Assembly (NCBI RefSeq): GCF_001643375.1
Contig: NZ_LSHB01000035.1
Location: forward strand, 1 to 64,000
DNA length: 64,000 nucleotides
Direction: 5' to 3'
Source of the DNA: Chryseobacterium sp. FP211-J200
Lineage (GTDB): Bacteria; Bacteroidota; Bacteroidia; Flavobacteriales; Weeksellaceae
The notes under the pieces are model-generated. The model was given only the letters and a program-made list of their open reading frames with translations, had not been told where the DNA came from and did not search any database. Position numbers and translations under genes: made by a program. This document shows positions 34,069-42,637 of the stretch, in pieces. Each line of letters opens with the position of its first letter. Position 1 is the first letter of the stretch.

Positions 34069-35596
34069 CTCTAAGGGAAAAGTCACTTTTATCAGTGATT
34101 TTTCCTTTTTTTTTACTTTGTAAAATGTTGTTAATTAGTAAGATAGATGATAGTGCGGAGTTGAGCTGGGGTGTTCGAAACGTATTTTCTGCAAATTCGA
34201 GTTTTTCACTAAAAATCGAACACATTAGTGTTTTTTTTGTGTCATCATCACCTTTAGTATAGATTTGAGAGAGATTTGGTAAAATTTGTAGGGTCTGATG
34301 AAGTTTGTTTTTGATGTCAGTATTTGTACGGTTTAACTTTTGATTTTGCAAGTCAATTTCTAGTACGTCAATCTTTTTTTTACTTTCGTTTTTAATTATC
34401 TGATAATCTTCAAAATCTAATTTATCCTCCAAGTATTTTTCACGAGCACTTTCTAAACGATTAGTCAAATTTGTAATTTTAGTAGAGATTTCTCTTTTCT
34501 GCGCATTGAGATTTTGCTCAATATTTTTAAAATTACTTAGAAGAATTTCTTTTATTAAATTACTAAATCCGACATTAAATTCGAATTTTTTCAACTCTCT
34601 TTCGAACGTACAATTAACTAAATCAGAATTGTGTCTGTAACCACATTTAGAATTGCAATGATAATAGTAATAAATATTTTTCTTTCCTTTTGATCCGCTA
34701 CCTGTAATGTGCCCTCCGCATTTTGGACATTTCAAAAAACCTCTTAAGGGAAAATGATTGTTGGCAATTACTTTTCCTTGTGGTCTTTCTTCCCAAGTTT
34801 TTTCACTTAGAACTCTTTGAACTTTGTCGAATAAAGCCTCAGAAATTAAACTTTCGTGCGTCGCATCTACAAGGCAAGCTTCTTCATCTTTATAAGCTTT
34901 AATAAATATTTTGCCACAATACATTGGATTTTTGATTGCCCTGTAAAATGATGTACTACTAATGTTTGCTCCTTCCAAAGCATTCATCTTTAACCTGATT
35001 TGATTCGTAGTATATTTACCCTTAGCAATCTCATTAAATGCCCAGAGCATATTTGATGCTTCTGGTTCCTTAAGTCCAACATATTTTCTCCCGTCTTCAG
35101 TACACTTATTGACGTAGCCATAAGACGCAGTTCCCATTAATCTGCCTTCTTTCTGTGCCCTTCTCATCCCGTAAAAAGTATTCAGAGCTCTGCGGTCATT
35201 TTCAACTTCGGGAGCGGCCAGGTAAATTGCTAACATCATCTTATTTTCTGGGACAGACATGTCTAAAGGTTGCTCAATAGCTTGAGGAGATATATTGTTT
35301 TTGTTCAGCAACTTAATCATTTGGTAAGCATCGCCAGCATTTCTGCTAAAGCGATCCCACTTTGTAAATAAAACTAAATTTGATTTTAGACCTCTTTTTT
35401 TTAGATAATTAATATATTTTGTCCACTCAGGTCTGTTAAAGTTTTTTGCCGAATGATCTTCAAATATTATTTGCCCAATCGTTATTTGATTTTGATTGCA
35501 ATATTTTTCTAATCTTTCGTGCTGATCTCTTTGTGAATAACCTTTGTCTGCTTGTTCATCGGTTGATACTCTTATATATAAATCTGCTATTAGCAT
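34022..35596 (-). CDS. Large serine recombinase (site-specific integrase)
   Basis: The 524-aa protein has an N-terminal resolvase domain with the catalytic Ser11 (LYIRVSTDEQ) and the arginine helix TKWDRFSRNAGDA. A recombinase domain follows (ASYGYVNKCTEDGRKYVGL, FYRAIKNPMYCG), then a zinc beta-ribbon (CPKCGGHITG with later CNSKCGY) and a coiled coil (ITNLTNRLESAREKYLEDKL). It integrates and excises a mobile element. The last residues, GFEPPTLRAEI, are the reverse complement of the tRNA-Arg, so integration in the tRNA supplied the gene's 3' end. The tRNA terminator is also inside the frame. It marks the left edge of the genomic island. Confidence 0.93.
   Translation of the reverse strand: MLIADLYIRVSTDEQADKGYSQRDQHERLEKYCNQNQITIGQIIFEDHSAKNFNRPEWTKYINYLKKRGLKSNLVLFTKWDRFSRNAGDAYQMIKLLNKNNISPQAIEQPLDMSVPENKMMLAIYLAAPEVENDRRALNTFYGMRRAQKEGRLMGTASYGYVNKCTEDGRKYVGLKEPEASNMLWAFNEIAKGKYTTNQIRLKMNALEGANISSTSFYRAIKNPMYCGKIFIKAYKDEEACLVDATHESLISEALFDKVQRVLSEKTWEERPQGKVIANNHFPLRGFLKCPKCGGHITGSGSKGKKNIYYYYHCNSKCGYRHNSDLVNCTFERELKKFEFNVGFSNLIKEILLSNFKNIEQNLNAQKREISTKITNLTNRLESAREKYLEDKLDFEDYQIIKNESKKKIDVLEIDLQNQKLNRTNTDIKNKLHQTLQILPNLSQIYTKGDDDTKKTLMCSIFSEKLEFAENTFRTPQLNSALSSILLINNILQSKKKGKITDKSDFSLRVTAKGFEPPTLRAEI
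34073..34114 (+). terminator. Intrinsic terminator of tRNA-Arg, inside the recombinase gene
   Basis: The stem AAGGGAAAAGTCACT / AGTGATTTTTCCTT (G-T pairs) with a 6-base loop is followed by T9. It lies 5 bases after the tRNA and within the 3' end of the recombinase frame. Confidence 0.8.
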
Positions 35597-35655
35597 AATG
35601 ATAGTTTTTACATTAATGTTTTGATTTTTAGGTGAATATAGTATAATTTATCTTA

Positions 35656-35687
35656 AATTCCAATTAATATTTGGTATAATTCCAATT
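35656..35687. repeat. Two 10-bp direct repeats upstream of the recombinase gene
   Basis: AATTCCAATT occurs at 35,656-35,665 and 35,678-35,687, a period of 22 bases (two helical turns). CCAATT/TTGG palindromes overlap it. It lies 60-90 bases upstream of the recombinase start and could bind a regulator or accessory factor. Confidence 0.5.
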
Positions 35688-35774
35688 GGTAAGTAAATCG
35701 CACACATATTTTAGTTCAAGTTTGTTATATCGCCATTTATAAACAGATATATTTAGCTTAAATAGAAATTTTAT

Positions 35775-36241
35775 GTGCATATTCAAAGCATTACAAAGCC
35801 TTTGGAAAATTTAAAACCAATTATAGAAATATTACAAGCTCTAAATAAAGAACAAGAATTAAATGTTTTACCACGTTGGCTTGGTAGAAATAGGAACATA
35901 ACTTATAAAAATCAATGGGCTTCTTTTGCGGGCTTAGTAAAAACAACTCAGAAGAAGTTTTTGATAAAATAATTCAAATGAATTTGTACAAATACTTATT
36001 AAGTAAAGATAAAGAATGGCTAAAAGAAAATAAAAAATTTCTTAGTGGGGATGCGATTAATTTTCTTGAAGTTATGAGTGACAAGTTTCCCAATGGAGTG
36101 TTGGATTTAAATAATTTTGAGTTATCAGATGATAATATTAAAATAATAGAATTTATGTTTGATGAATTAGAAAACCTCATTAATGAACAGAAAAATGAAT
36201 TAATGAAAATTAAGCAGAGCTACATTAAAGATGAAACATAA
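35775..36241 (+). pseudogene. Hypothetical gene split by an apparent frameshift
   Basis: Two overlapping frames look like halves of one protein. The first (GTG at 35,775) runs to 35,972 and is convincing up to RNITYKNQWASF. The second (35,915-36,241) continues as CGLSKNNSEEVFDKIIQMNLYKYLL. The switch would be near 35,925-35,940, around TTTTGCGGG. The joined product of about 150 aa is acidic and helical (ending NEQKNELMKIKQSYIKDET), with no family I know. If there is no frameshift, the second frame alone from 35,915 may be a 108-aa gene. It is an island gene next to the recombinase. Confidence 0.5.
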
Positions 36242-36350
36242 AGTTCTAATATATAAAATACTTGATTTATTATTTCATATGTTTACAAATATTAATCTTG
36301 CAGATCAAGCAAAAAATATATTCCTCTCACCATTATCAAGATGGTTGTAG
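36231..36350 (+). CDS. Possible 39-aa small ORF, maybe a gene remnant
   Basis: The ATG at 36,231 overlaps the end of the preceding frame by 11 bases and opens a 39-codon frame (starts MKHKVLIYKILDLLF, ends LSPLSRWL), closed by TAG. The sequence looks protein-like but unusually short, so it may be the 5' stub of a lost gene. No function can be given. The remaining 160 bases up to the kinase gene hold only a 15-base piece of repeat A at 36,433. Confidence 0.3.
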   Translation: MKHKVLIYKILDLLFHMFTNINLADQAKNIFLSPLSRWL

Positions 36351-36514
36351 CAATAGGATTAAGCAATTTAACATAATAATTTTTATAAACTTCAACCTTC
36401 TCTAATTATTCTAATAACAATTTTTATAGTTCGATTTCCGCTCAAGTTTTATCATAGATAGAACTTGATTATAAAAACATATTTTATTGAAATTATTAAA
36501 ATTCGGCCAGAATA

Positions 36515-37906
36515 TTACATTTTAAATCGCGGAATTTTCAGATGAATGTCGGTGCCTTTTCCTTTATTTGATTGTACGTCGATCTGTATACCTAGTAATA
36601 AGCTAATCTTCTTTACAATAGAAAGTCCTAGTCCGCTACCTTTGATATGACGATGATCATTGGCTTCGGATCTGTAAAATTGATCGTAGATTTTATCCAA
36701 ATCATCAGACAAAATTCCGATACCATGGTCACTCAGCGTACAATAAATCCAATCTCCTTTATTTTCAAGCTGAATGTTTATCTCACCATTATTATTTGAA
36801 TATTTAACAGCGTTTGAAATGATATTGTCAAAGATAATTGAAAGCATTGATTCATGTGATAAGACAAAATATTCTTTCATGTTTGAATTGTTTATTTTGA
36901 TGCTTTTGGTATTTATTTTTTCTTTGCTCCTAGTTATTGCTCTGTCAATCAATTGGTTGATTGCGATAGGGAGGAGTTGGAAATTTGTGTCAAAATTTTC
37001 GAATCTTGCAAGCATCAGCAACTGACTCACCATCCCATTTATTCTATTAACTTCTTCAATACAAGATTTTATTTTCAAGACATATTCTTCAGTTTCTCGC
37101 GGTTTACGAACAAGCAACTCAAGTGTTGTCTGTATAATTGCCAATGGTGTTCGAAGCTCATGAGAGGCATCAGTTGTAAACTGTTGTTCACGAAGAACTG
37201 CGTTTTCAATTCTATTGAGAAGTTCGTTAATATTATCAGATAATATATATAGTTCATCTCTATTAGCAGGAAGAGTGATTCTATCTTTAAGATTGTGAGC
37301 AGTGATATTTTTGGTTGTCTGCATAATGACAAGGGCTGGACTTATACTTCGACCGGCGATATAACGAGTCAGAAAAAATAGAATGAGCAGGAAGAGAATG
37401 TAGGTTATCACTAAAATATACTGTAAACTATTCAAAACACGGTATTGTGGTTTTATCGACATTGCAATAACGGTGTGTCCGAAACTTTGTCCATCCTCTT
37501 CAAGTTTGATCTGTATTTGTCTGATTGGCACCGAATCCAATTGAGAATCTATAAATTTTTCTTCGGTAGCCTCTGGATGTAGTATAAGATCTTTTTGCTC
37601 AAGATTGGGAGACTTATCAATACTTTTACCATTTTCATTGAATATTTGAATGAACACAGGATTCATATCCATCGTGTTGTGTTCTGATTGCTGCCATTCT
37701 TCTTTATGAACGAGTGTTATCTTACCGTTTACCTTCGCACTTTTTTCCCGGTGGACATTTACCTCACGAGTCAGTTCCTCATTAATATCATAATTAACAG
37801 TAAAAGCTACTGTAATATAAATTGCAGAGAATATAAGTAGTGTCAAAACGGCAACACCAAATAGATTATAAAGTGATATTCGGTCTTTAAATGATAGATT
37901 CAGCAT
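36515..37906 (-). CDS. Membrane sensor histidine kinase of the OmpR-partner (CusS-like) type
   Basis: The 463-aa protein has transmembrane helices near 14-36 and 160-181 flanking a periplasmic sensor of about 120 residues (VHKEEWQQSEHNTMDMN includes a His/Met-rich patch). A HAMP-like segment follows, then HisKA with His249 in TTDASHELRTPL, and HATPase motifs NIISNAVKYSNN, LSDHGIGIL and GSGLGLSIVKK. It should autophosphorylate in response to an envelope or metal signal and pass phosphate to the regulator encoded just upstream (3-base gap). The His/Met-rich patch would suit metal sensing, but that is inference. Confidence 0.92.
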   Translation of the reverse strand: MLNLSFKDRISLYNLFGVAVLTLLIFSAIYITVAFTVNYDINEELTREVNVHREKSAKVNGKITLVHKEEWQQSEHNTMDMNPVFIQIFNENGKSIDKSPNLEQKDLILHPEATEEKFIDSQLDSVPIRQIQIKLEEDGQSFGHTVIAMSIKPQYRVLNSLQYILVITYILFLLILFFLTRYIAGRSISPALVIMQTTKNITAHNLKDRITLPANRDELYILSDNINELLNRIENAVLREQQFTTDASHELRTPLAIIQTTLELLVRKPRETEEYVLKIKSCIEEVNRINGMVSQLLMLARFENFDTNFQLLPIAINQLIDRAITRSKEKINTKSIKINNSNMKEYFVLSHESMLSIIFDNIISNAVKYSNNNGEINIQLENKGDWIYCTLSDHGIGILSDDLDKIYDQFYRSEANDHRHIKGSGLGLSIVKKISLLLGIQIDVQSNKGKGTDIHLKIPRFKM

Positions 37907-37909
37907 AAA

Positions 37910-38572
37910 TTATTCGTCTTTCGCAATGAAGCCTCGTCCTCTTATTGTTTTTATTCTCTCATCACTTGGGGTAATGCCAAGTTTCTTTCTAATTCCGTTA
38001 ATAAAAACATCAATAATATTGGCATCATATTCATAATTGATACCCCAAACATGGTGGAGAATTTCTGTACGTGATTTGACAAGCCCTTTATTTTTAACCA
38101 AAAATTTTAAGAGTTCATATTCAGTCTGTGTCAGAGGAATTTCAGTTTTATTCCTGAAAACCTGAAACTTTTCAGAAAAGATGGTTATATCACCTAAGTA
38201 ATAATCTTCTTGTTCTATTGTTCTTGAATACACATTAATTCGCGCAACGAGCTCTTCGAAACTAAAAGGTTTTTTAATGTAATCGTTTGCTCCAGATTCT
38301 AAACCATCAATAATATCTCCCAAGGTGTCTCGAGATGTCAGGAAAATGATAGGTGTCTTTTGATTATTTTTTCTAATTCTTTTACAAACCTGCAAGCCCG
38401 AAATTTCAGGAAGCATCCAATCCAAAAGGATCAGGTCGAATCTTTTGTTGACTGCTTTAATTAAACCATTATTTCCGTCTTTTGCAGTTTCTATCTGATG
38501 ACCTTCTTCCGACAGACCTTCCTTAAGAAGTTGCAGCAATTTTTCCTCATCTTCTATTATCAAAATTTTCAT
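37910..38572 (-). CDS. OmpR-family response regulator
   Basis: The 220-aa protein has a receiver domain with Asp51 (LLDWMLPEISG) and Lys (KKPFSFEELVARI), followed by a winged-helix DNA-binding domain (LTQTEYELLKFLVKN, HHVWGINYEYDANIIDVFINGIRKKLG, TIRGRGFIA). It heads a two-gene unit with the sensor kinase. A 7-4-7 direct repeat at 38,938-38,955, in front of the divergent methyltransferase gene, is the kind of site such regulators bind. The closest relatives by style are CusR/CopR-like regulators of metal or envelope stress; the inducer is unknown. Confidence 0.93.
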   Translation of the reverse strand: MKILIIEDEEKLLQLLKEGLSEEGHQIETAKDGNNGLIKAVNKRFDLILLDWMLPEISGLQVCKRIRKNNQKTPIIFLTSRDTLGDIIDGLESGANDYIKKPFSFEELVARINVYSRTIEQEDYYLGDITIFSEKFQVFRNKTEIPLTQTEYELLKFLVKNKGLVKSRTEILHHVWGINYEYDANIIDVFINGIRKKLGITPSDERIKTIRGRGFIAKDE

Positions 38573-38639
38573 TCCTTTATGTATAGCCTATTAAAGAGAT
38601 ATGCTTTTGAAATAAACCTAATTCCTTTGACGTTCATGA

Positions 38640-38671
38640 CAAAAATAATAAATTCTAACACTTCAAAGTTA
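38640..38671 (-). promoter_or_regulatory. Two candidate -7 boxes for the regulator-kinase unit
   Basis: CAAAAATA (38,640-38,647) and CAAAGTTA (38,664-38,671) on the plus strand give TATTTTTG and TAACTTTG on the minus strand, 68 and 92 bases upstream of the start at 38,572. Confidence 0.4.
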
Positions 38672-38937
38672 ATTAGTGGTCTGTTTTTAAAATATTATTA
38701 TCTAAGGTAATCTTGAGTTTGGAATATAAAGCTCCATTTAAAATCCAATGTTTTTAGCTTACATACGATATTATCTATAGTTTTTAAAGAGTATTAAATA
38801 AAATGAGTTCCATTATTCATTTTAAAATTATTTTTAGAGCCAAAAGGAATATTACTTTCGATTCTTTGATTTTATGAGAAGTATTATACTGATCGAACGA
38901 ATAAATAAAATATGCAATTGAATTATTTTCATGCTTT

Positions 38938-38955
38938 CTTAAGATTTCCTTAAGA
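38938..38955 (+). promoter_or_regulatory. PhoB/OmpR-like direct-repeat operator
   Basis: CTTAAGA occurs twice with a TTTC spacer, a 7-4-7 arrangement with an 11-bp period, the geometry of OmpR/PhoB-class sites. The same bases also form an 8-bp dyad (TTCTTAAG / CTTAAGAA). It lies 36 bases upstream of a TAGTTTTG -7 box on the plus strand, next to the regulator gene. Confidence 0.5.
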
Positions 38956-38991
38956 ATACGACTCTTGTTATTTTGGACGAGTCGAATATGT

Positions 38992-38999
38992 TAGTTTTG
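38992..38999 (+). promoter_or_regulatory. -7 box (TAGTTTTG) for the methyltransferase gene
   Basis: Exact consensus, with TTTTGG at 38,971-38,976 as a possible -33 element. The leader to the ATG at 39,125 is about 120 bases. The remaining part of the 552-base gap (38,573-39,124) shows no gene. Confidence 0.55.
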
Positions 39000-39124
39000 C
39001 AGCAGATAAATCGATTTAGTACAGGATTTTATCTAGATAAGTTAAAATTCTATTTGTTTGAGTAGAAAAACAACTCATAAAATGATCATATCTGTTAACT
39101 TTTTTTATTTAAAATTTTCTCAGC

Positions 39125-39865
39125 ATGCCTTTAAAACAAGAATTGGAAGACCAGGGAAATTGGCTGTTTAAAAACAGAAGTTTTTTGCCTATTGGTATTT
39201 TACTGATAGGGCTGGTTGTTTTTATACAAACTGTATTACTTCAGGAAGAGGCTCAATGTACTATTGATTATGAAATTTTTTGTCTTTCAGTAAGTTTATT
39301 AGGTTTAGCTGTCAGAATATATACAGTTGGTTTTACTCCAAACAATACATCAGGAAGAAATACAAAGCAAGGACAGGTCGCAGATCAGCTCAATACATCC
39401 GGAATATATGGTATAGTGAGAAATCCTTTATATCTGGGGAATTTTTTCATGTGGCTAGGTTTAGCACTGATGACCACAGAAGTTTGGTTTATTATCTCAT
39501 TTATTCTTTTTTATTGGATTTATTATGAAAGGATTGTTTTTGCGGAAGAGCAATTTTTAGAAAGAAAATTTGGAGCACAATATACTAACTGGGCAACTGA
39601 AGTTCCCGCATTTATTCCTAATTTTTCTCTATTTAAAAATAATGATTTGACTTTCAGTACTAAAAAAGTTCTTTTAAAAGAAAAGAATGGATTATTCGCA
39701 ATCTTTTTAATTTTTACTGTTTTTGAATTGTTCTCTGAAACGATAAAACAACATGAGCATTACAATATGATTTTTATCGGAGGTTTTATAGTAACTATGT
39801 TACTATATGTAGTAATTAAAGTTATTAAAAAAAATCCCTTTACCGATAAAATAAAATCGAATTAG
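39125..39865 (+). CDS. Membrane methyltransferase (isoprenylcysteine carboxyl / phospholipid methyltransferase type)
   Basis: The 246-aa protein has five or more transmembrane segments and the ICMT/PEMT signature: GIYGIVRNPLYLGNFFMWLGLAL, then a helix pair and YERIVFAEEQFLERKFGAQYTNW (conserved E-E-x-L-x-x-x-F-G-x-x-Y). It should use S-adenosylmethionine to methylate a lipid or membrane substrate. The extra C-terminal helices (AIFLIFTVFELFS, FIGGFIVTMLLYVVIK) go beyond the minimal fold. The operator-like repeat upstream suggests control by the adjacent two-component system, so a membrane-lipid change in response to stress is plausible but not shown. Confidence 0.75.
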   Translation: MPLKQELEDQGNWLFKNRSFLPIGILLIGLVVFIQTVLLQEEAQCTIDYEIFCLSVSLLGLAVRIYTVGFTPNNTSGRNTKQGQVADQLNTSGIYGIVRNPLYLGNFFMWLGLALMTTEVWFIISFILFYWIYYERIVFAEEQFLERKFGAQYTNWATEVPAFIPNFSLFKNNDLTFSTKKVLLKEKNGLFAIFLIFTVFELFSETIKQHEHYNMIFIGGFIVTMLLYVVIKVIKKNPFTDKIKSN

Positions 39866-39889
39866 TTTAAAGTACAAACGTTATGCATC

Positions 39890-39934
39890 AAGAATAAGAG
39901 ATCAGTTCAGTATTTCTGATCAAATGTTATTCTT
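39890..39934. terminator. Stem-loop after the methyltransferase gene
   Basis: Outer arms AAGAATAA / TTATTCTT and inner arms GATCAG / CTGATC fold into one long hairpin. There is no U-run, so it may be a stability element rather than a classic terminator. The rest of the 304-base gap to 40,169 holds nothing I recognise. Confidence 0.5.
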
Positions 39935-40169
39935 CTAAAACTACATTTCTATTAAGCGATTATACACTTCTTAATAAGTCATTTTTTATTGTTGCTTCCG
40001 GGAAATATTATCGGTTTGGAGCTTTTGTTAGTGCTTAAAGAATTATGATTAAGAGATAACCTAAGATTATAAAAAAGAAAATATTATTTAGTTCACATTC
40101 TGTAGGAGATTAAAAACAATCAACCAATTTTCATTGCTGTTTTAGCTACAATCACAATTCATAGTATAC

Positions 40170-40754
40170 ATGTGCCAAATTTTGAATAAAGTTGAAAATT
40201 ACGTCAACGAATTACTTGATCATTCAGCAAGCAGAAATCTATTGTTTCATAGTTTGGGTCATACAAAAGAAGTAGTAAATGCTGTAAATGAAATTTGCAA
40301 GCATTCTAATGTGACTGAAAATGAACTCAATGTTTTAATAGTTGCGGCGTGGTTTCATGATTGCGGATATGTAAAATATTACATTGGACACGAAGAGGAG
40401 AGTAGTAGGATTGCAGAATTTTTTCTTACTGGTCTTAACTGTGATAGAGAATTTATCAAACAGGTAATCAAATGTATCAACGCTACAAAATATTCTCACA
40501 TACCCTCAACGTTGGCAGAAAAAATAATTCGTGACGCAGATATGTATCATCTATGCAAACCTAATTATCATATTTACGAAGAATTATTGAGAAGAGAGCT
40601 TGAACTTCATCAGGGTTTTTCTCTAAGTGATAAAGAATGGCAAGTGCAGAACTATGAGTTTTTAAAAAATCATCAGTACCATACAGAATATGGACAAAAA
40701 GTATTGAATCACTCCAAAGAAATTAATATGCAAATTGTTAAGGAAAACATTTAA
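40170..40754 (+). CDS. HD-domain phosphohydrolase
   Basis: The 194-aa protein carries the HD metal-binding set: His in HSLGHTKEVV (about 27-36), the paired His-Asp in AAWFHDCGYV (about 64-73), and Asp in IIRDADMYHL (about 121-130). It is a single-domain metal-dependent phosphohydrolase of the kind that cleaves nucleotides or cyclic nucleotides. No sensor domain, GYP signature or synthetase motif is seen, so it is not clearly a (p)ppGpp or c-di-GMP enzyme. It starts 57 bases before the secreted endonuclease gene and may share its transcript. It lies inside the island, where a nucleotide-linked role in stress or defence is possible. Confidence 0.75.
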   Translation: MCQILNKVENYVNELLDHSASRNLLFHSLGHTKEVVNAVNEICKHSNVTENELNVLIVAAWFHDCGYVKYYIGHEEESSRIAEFFLTGLNCDREFIKQVIKCINATKYSHIPSTLAEKIIRDADMYHLCKPNYHIYEELLRRELELHQGFSLSDKEWQVQNYEFLKNHQYHTEYGQKVLNHSKEINMQIVKENI

Positions 40755-40810
40755 CTAAAAACTCCATTTTATAATTATTAACTCATTCATTATTTATACA
40801 CTACATTAAA

Positions 40811-42589
40811 ATGAAAAAATCAATTTTCGCTTTCTTTTTGAGCTTCACATTTTCTTCAATTTTTGCTCAGTTACCACCAAATTATTACAGCAGTGCCACG
40901 GGCCTTACCGGGGCAGCACTTAAAAGTCAATTAAAATCAATTATAACCAATGGTCATATCGATAAAGGATACAATTCATTATTAAATGGTTTTCAAAGTT
41001 CAGATAAAGATTATTTTTATGAAAACGACGGAACAGTTTTAGATATGTATTCGGAAAATCCTACCGGTTCAGATCCTTATAACTTTAATCACGGAACTAA
41101 TACTTGTGGATCCTATTCAAATGAAGGAGATTGTTATAATAGAGAGCACATTATACCGCAAAGCCTTTTCAATCAAAATTTACCGATGAGATCTGATATA
41201 CATTTTGTAACACCTACAGACGGCAAGGTCAATGGGATGAGATCAAATTATCCTTTTGGAAAGGTTGGCACTGCCTCATTTACCTCTTTAAACGGATCTA
41301 AGTTAGGAAGTTCTGTTTCATCAGGATATTCAGGAACTGTTTTTGAACCTATAGATGAATTTAAGGGCGATGTTGCGAGAATGATTTTTTACTTTGTGAC
41401 CAGATATGAAACACAAATTGCAGGATTCTCCAGTGGGAATATTTTGGGAAACTCTGCATATCCAGGTCTTCAGGTTTGGGAACTAAATCAGTTACTATCG
41501 TGGAATACCTTAGATCCAGTCTCATCATTTGAGATTGCAAGAAACAACGCATCCTATGTTTATCAGGGCAATAGAAATCCATACATTGACAATCCCGGTT
41601 TTGTAAACTTAGTTTGGGGATCAACGACTATAGATACCCAAGCACCTTCAGCTCCTCTAAATTTGGTGGCAAGTAATCCAACTGCTAACACGATAGCATT
41701 GGGTTGGACTGCATCTACTGATAATATTAGTGTTACCGGATATGATGTCTACGTAAATGGAGTCTTAAAAGCTACTGTTTCAGGAATTAACACTACTATA
41801 CAAAACTTAAATCCAGCAACAACTTACAATTTCTATATTATTGCTAAAGATGCTGCCGGTAATCTTTCAACTCAAAGTAATGTAGCTACAGGAACAACAT
41901 TAGAAGGATCAACTGGAGGAACAGTAACTTGTGGAACCGAAGATTTTTCAAATATTCCATCTACAAGTACTTCCACATACTCCACACAAACATGGACAAG
42001 TAATAATATCATGTGGACTGCGACCGACGCTCGAATTGACGAAACGATTACAGGTAAGGCAATAACCGTTAAGGATGGCAGTTTAACAAGTTCTGCAGTT
42101 TCTGGAGGAATTCAAAGCCTTACGGTAAAGACACAATTAAAATATTCAGGAACAGCAAATAACCTAAATGTAGAAATAAACGGAGTGTTGATCGGGACAA
42201 TTCCTTACAGTAGTACAGTGGCTACAACAACAATTAACAACATTAATATTTTAGGAATTGTTGTTATCAAATTAATTAATCCTATTTCTGGGAATAGGGT
42301 AGCAATTGATGACCTTTCTTGGACTTGTGCAGCATTGTCAGCTGAAGAATCTTCAAAAACTAATATATTTACTATTTATCCAAATCCAGCTAAGAATCAA
42401 GAATTATTTATAAGAGGTGAAAATCTTAAGAAATTTACAAATGCAAAGATTTATGATTTTTCAGGTAAACTAATTTTAAATATTCTTAACCCATTTAAAT
42501 CGTCTAACAAAATTGACATCACAGGTTTTGCAAAAGGCACTTATATGTTGATATTAGATGGTAATTATTCAAAATTTATTGTAGATTAA
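40811..42589 (+). CDS. Secreted endonuclease I with fibronectin III and T9SS sorting domain (paralogue)
   Basis: The 592-aa protein repeats the layout of the gene at 763: signal peptide (1-19, ending IFAQ), endonuclease I domain (CYNREHIIPQSLF, then DIHFVTPTDGKVNGMRSN and DEFKGDVARMIFYFVTRYE), fibronectin III (APSAPLNLVASNP to FYIIAKDAAGN), beta-sandwich starting CGTEDFSN, and a sorting domain (IYPNPAKN, ending KFIVD). The two nuclease domains differ clearly: this one has the longer NucM-like loop with an extra Cys pair (CGSYSNEGDC). It should degrade external nucleic acid. A perfect hairpin terminator follows. Confidence 0.9.
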   Translation: MKKSIFAFFLSFTFSSIFAQLPPNYYSSATGLTGAALKSQLKSIITNGHIDKGYNSLLNGFQSSDKDYFYENDGTVLDMYSENPTGSDPYNFNHGTNTCGSYSNEGDCYNREHIIPQSLFNQNLPMRSDIHFVTPTDGKVNGMRSNYPFGKVGTASFTSLNGSKLGSSVSSGYSGTVFEPIDEFKGDVARMIFYFVTRYETQIAGFSSGNILGNSAYPGLQVWELNQLLSWNTLDPVSSFEIARNNASYVYQGNRNPYIDNPGFVNLVWGSTTIDTQAPSAPLNLVASNPTANTIALGWTASTDNISVTGYDVYVNGVLKATVSGINTTIQNLNPATTYNFYIIAKDAAGNLSTQSNVATGTTLEGSTGGTVTCGTEDFSNIPSTSTSTYSTQTWTSNNIMWTATDARIDETITGKAITVKDGSLTSSAVSGGIQSLTVKTQLKYSGTANNLNVEINGVLIGTIPYSSTVATTTINNINILGIVVIKLINPISGNRVAIDDLSWTCAALSAEESSKTNIFTIYPNPAKNQELFIRGENLKKFTNAKIYDFSGKLILNILNPFKSSNKIDITGFAKGTYMLILDGNYSKFIVD

Positions 42590-42605
42590 TAACTTCACTA
42601 CTTTA

Positions 42606-42637
42606 TGACAAAGACCGATTTTATTCGGTCTTTGTCA
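42606..42637 (+). terminator. Terminator after the second endonuclease I
   Basis: TGACAAAGACCGA pairs fully with TCGGTCTTTGTCA over a short T-rich loop. The 13-bp stem makes termination or transcript-end protection likely, though the U-run is short. Confidence 0.75.
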
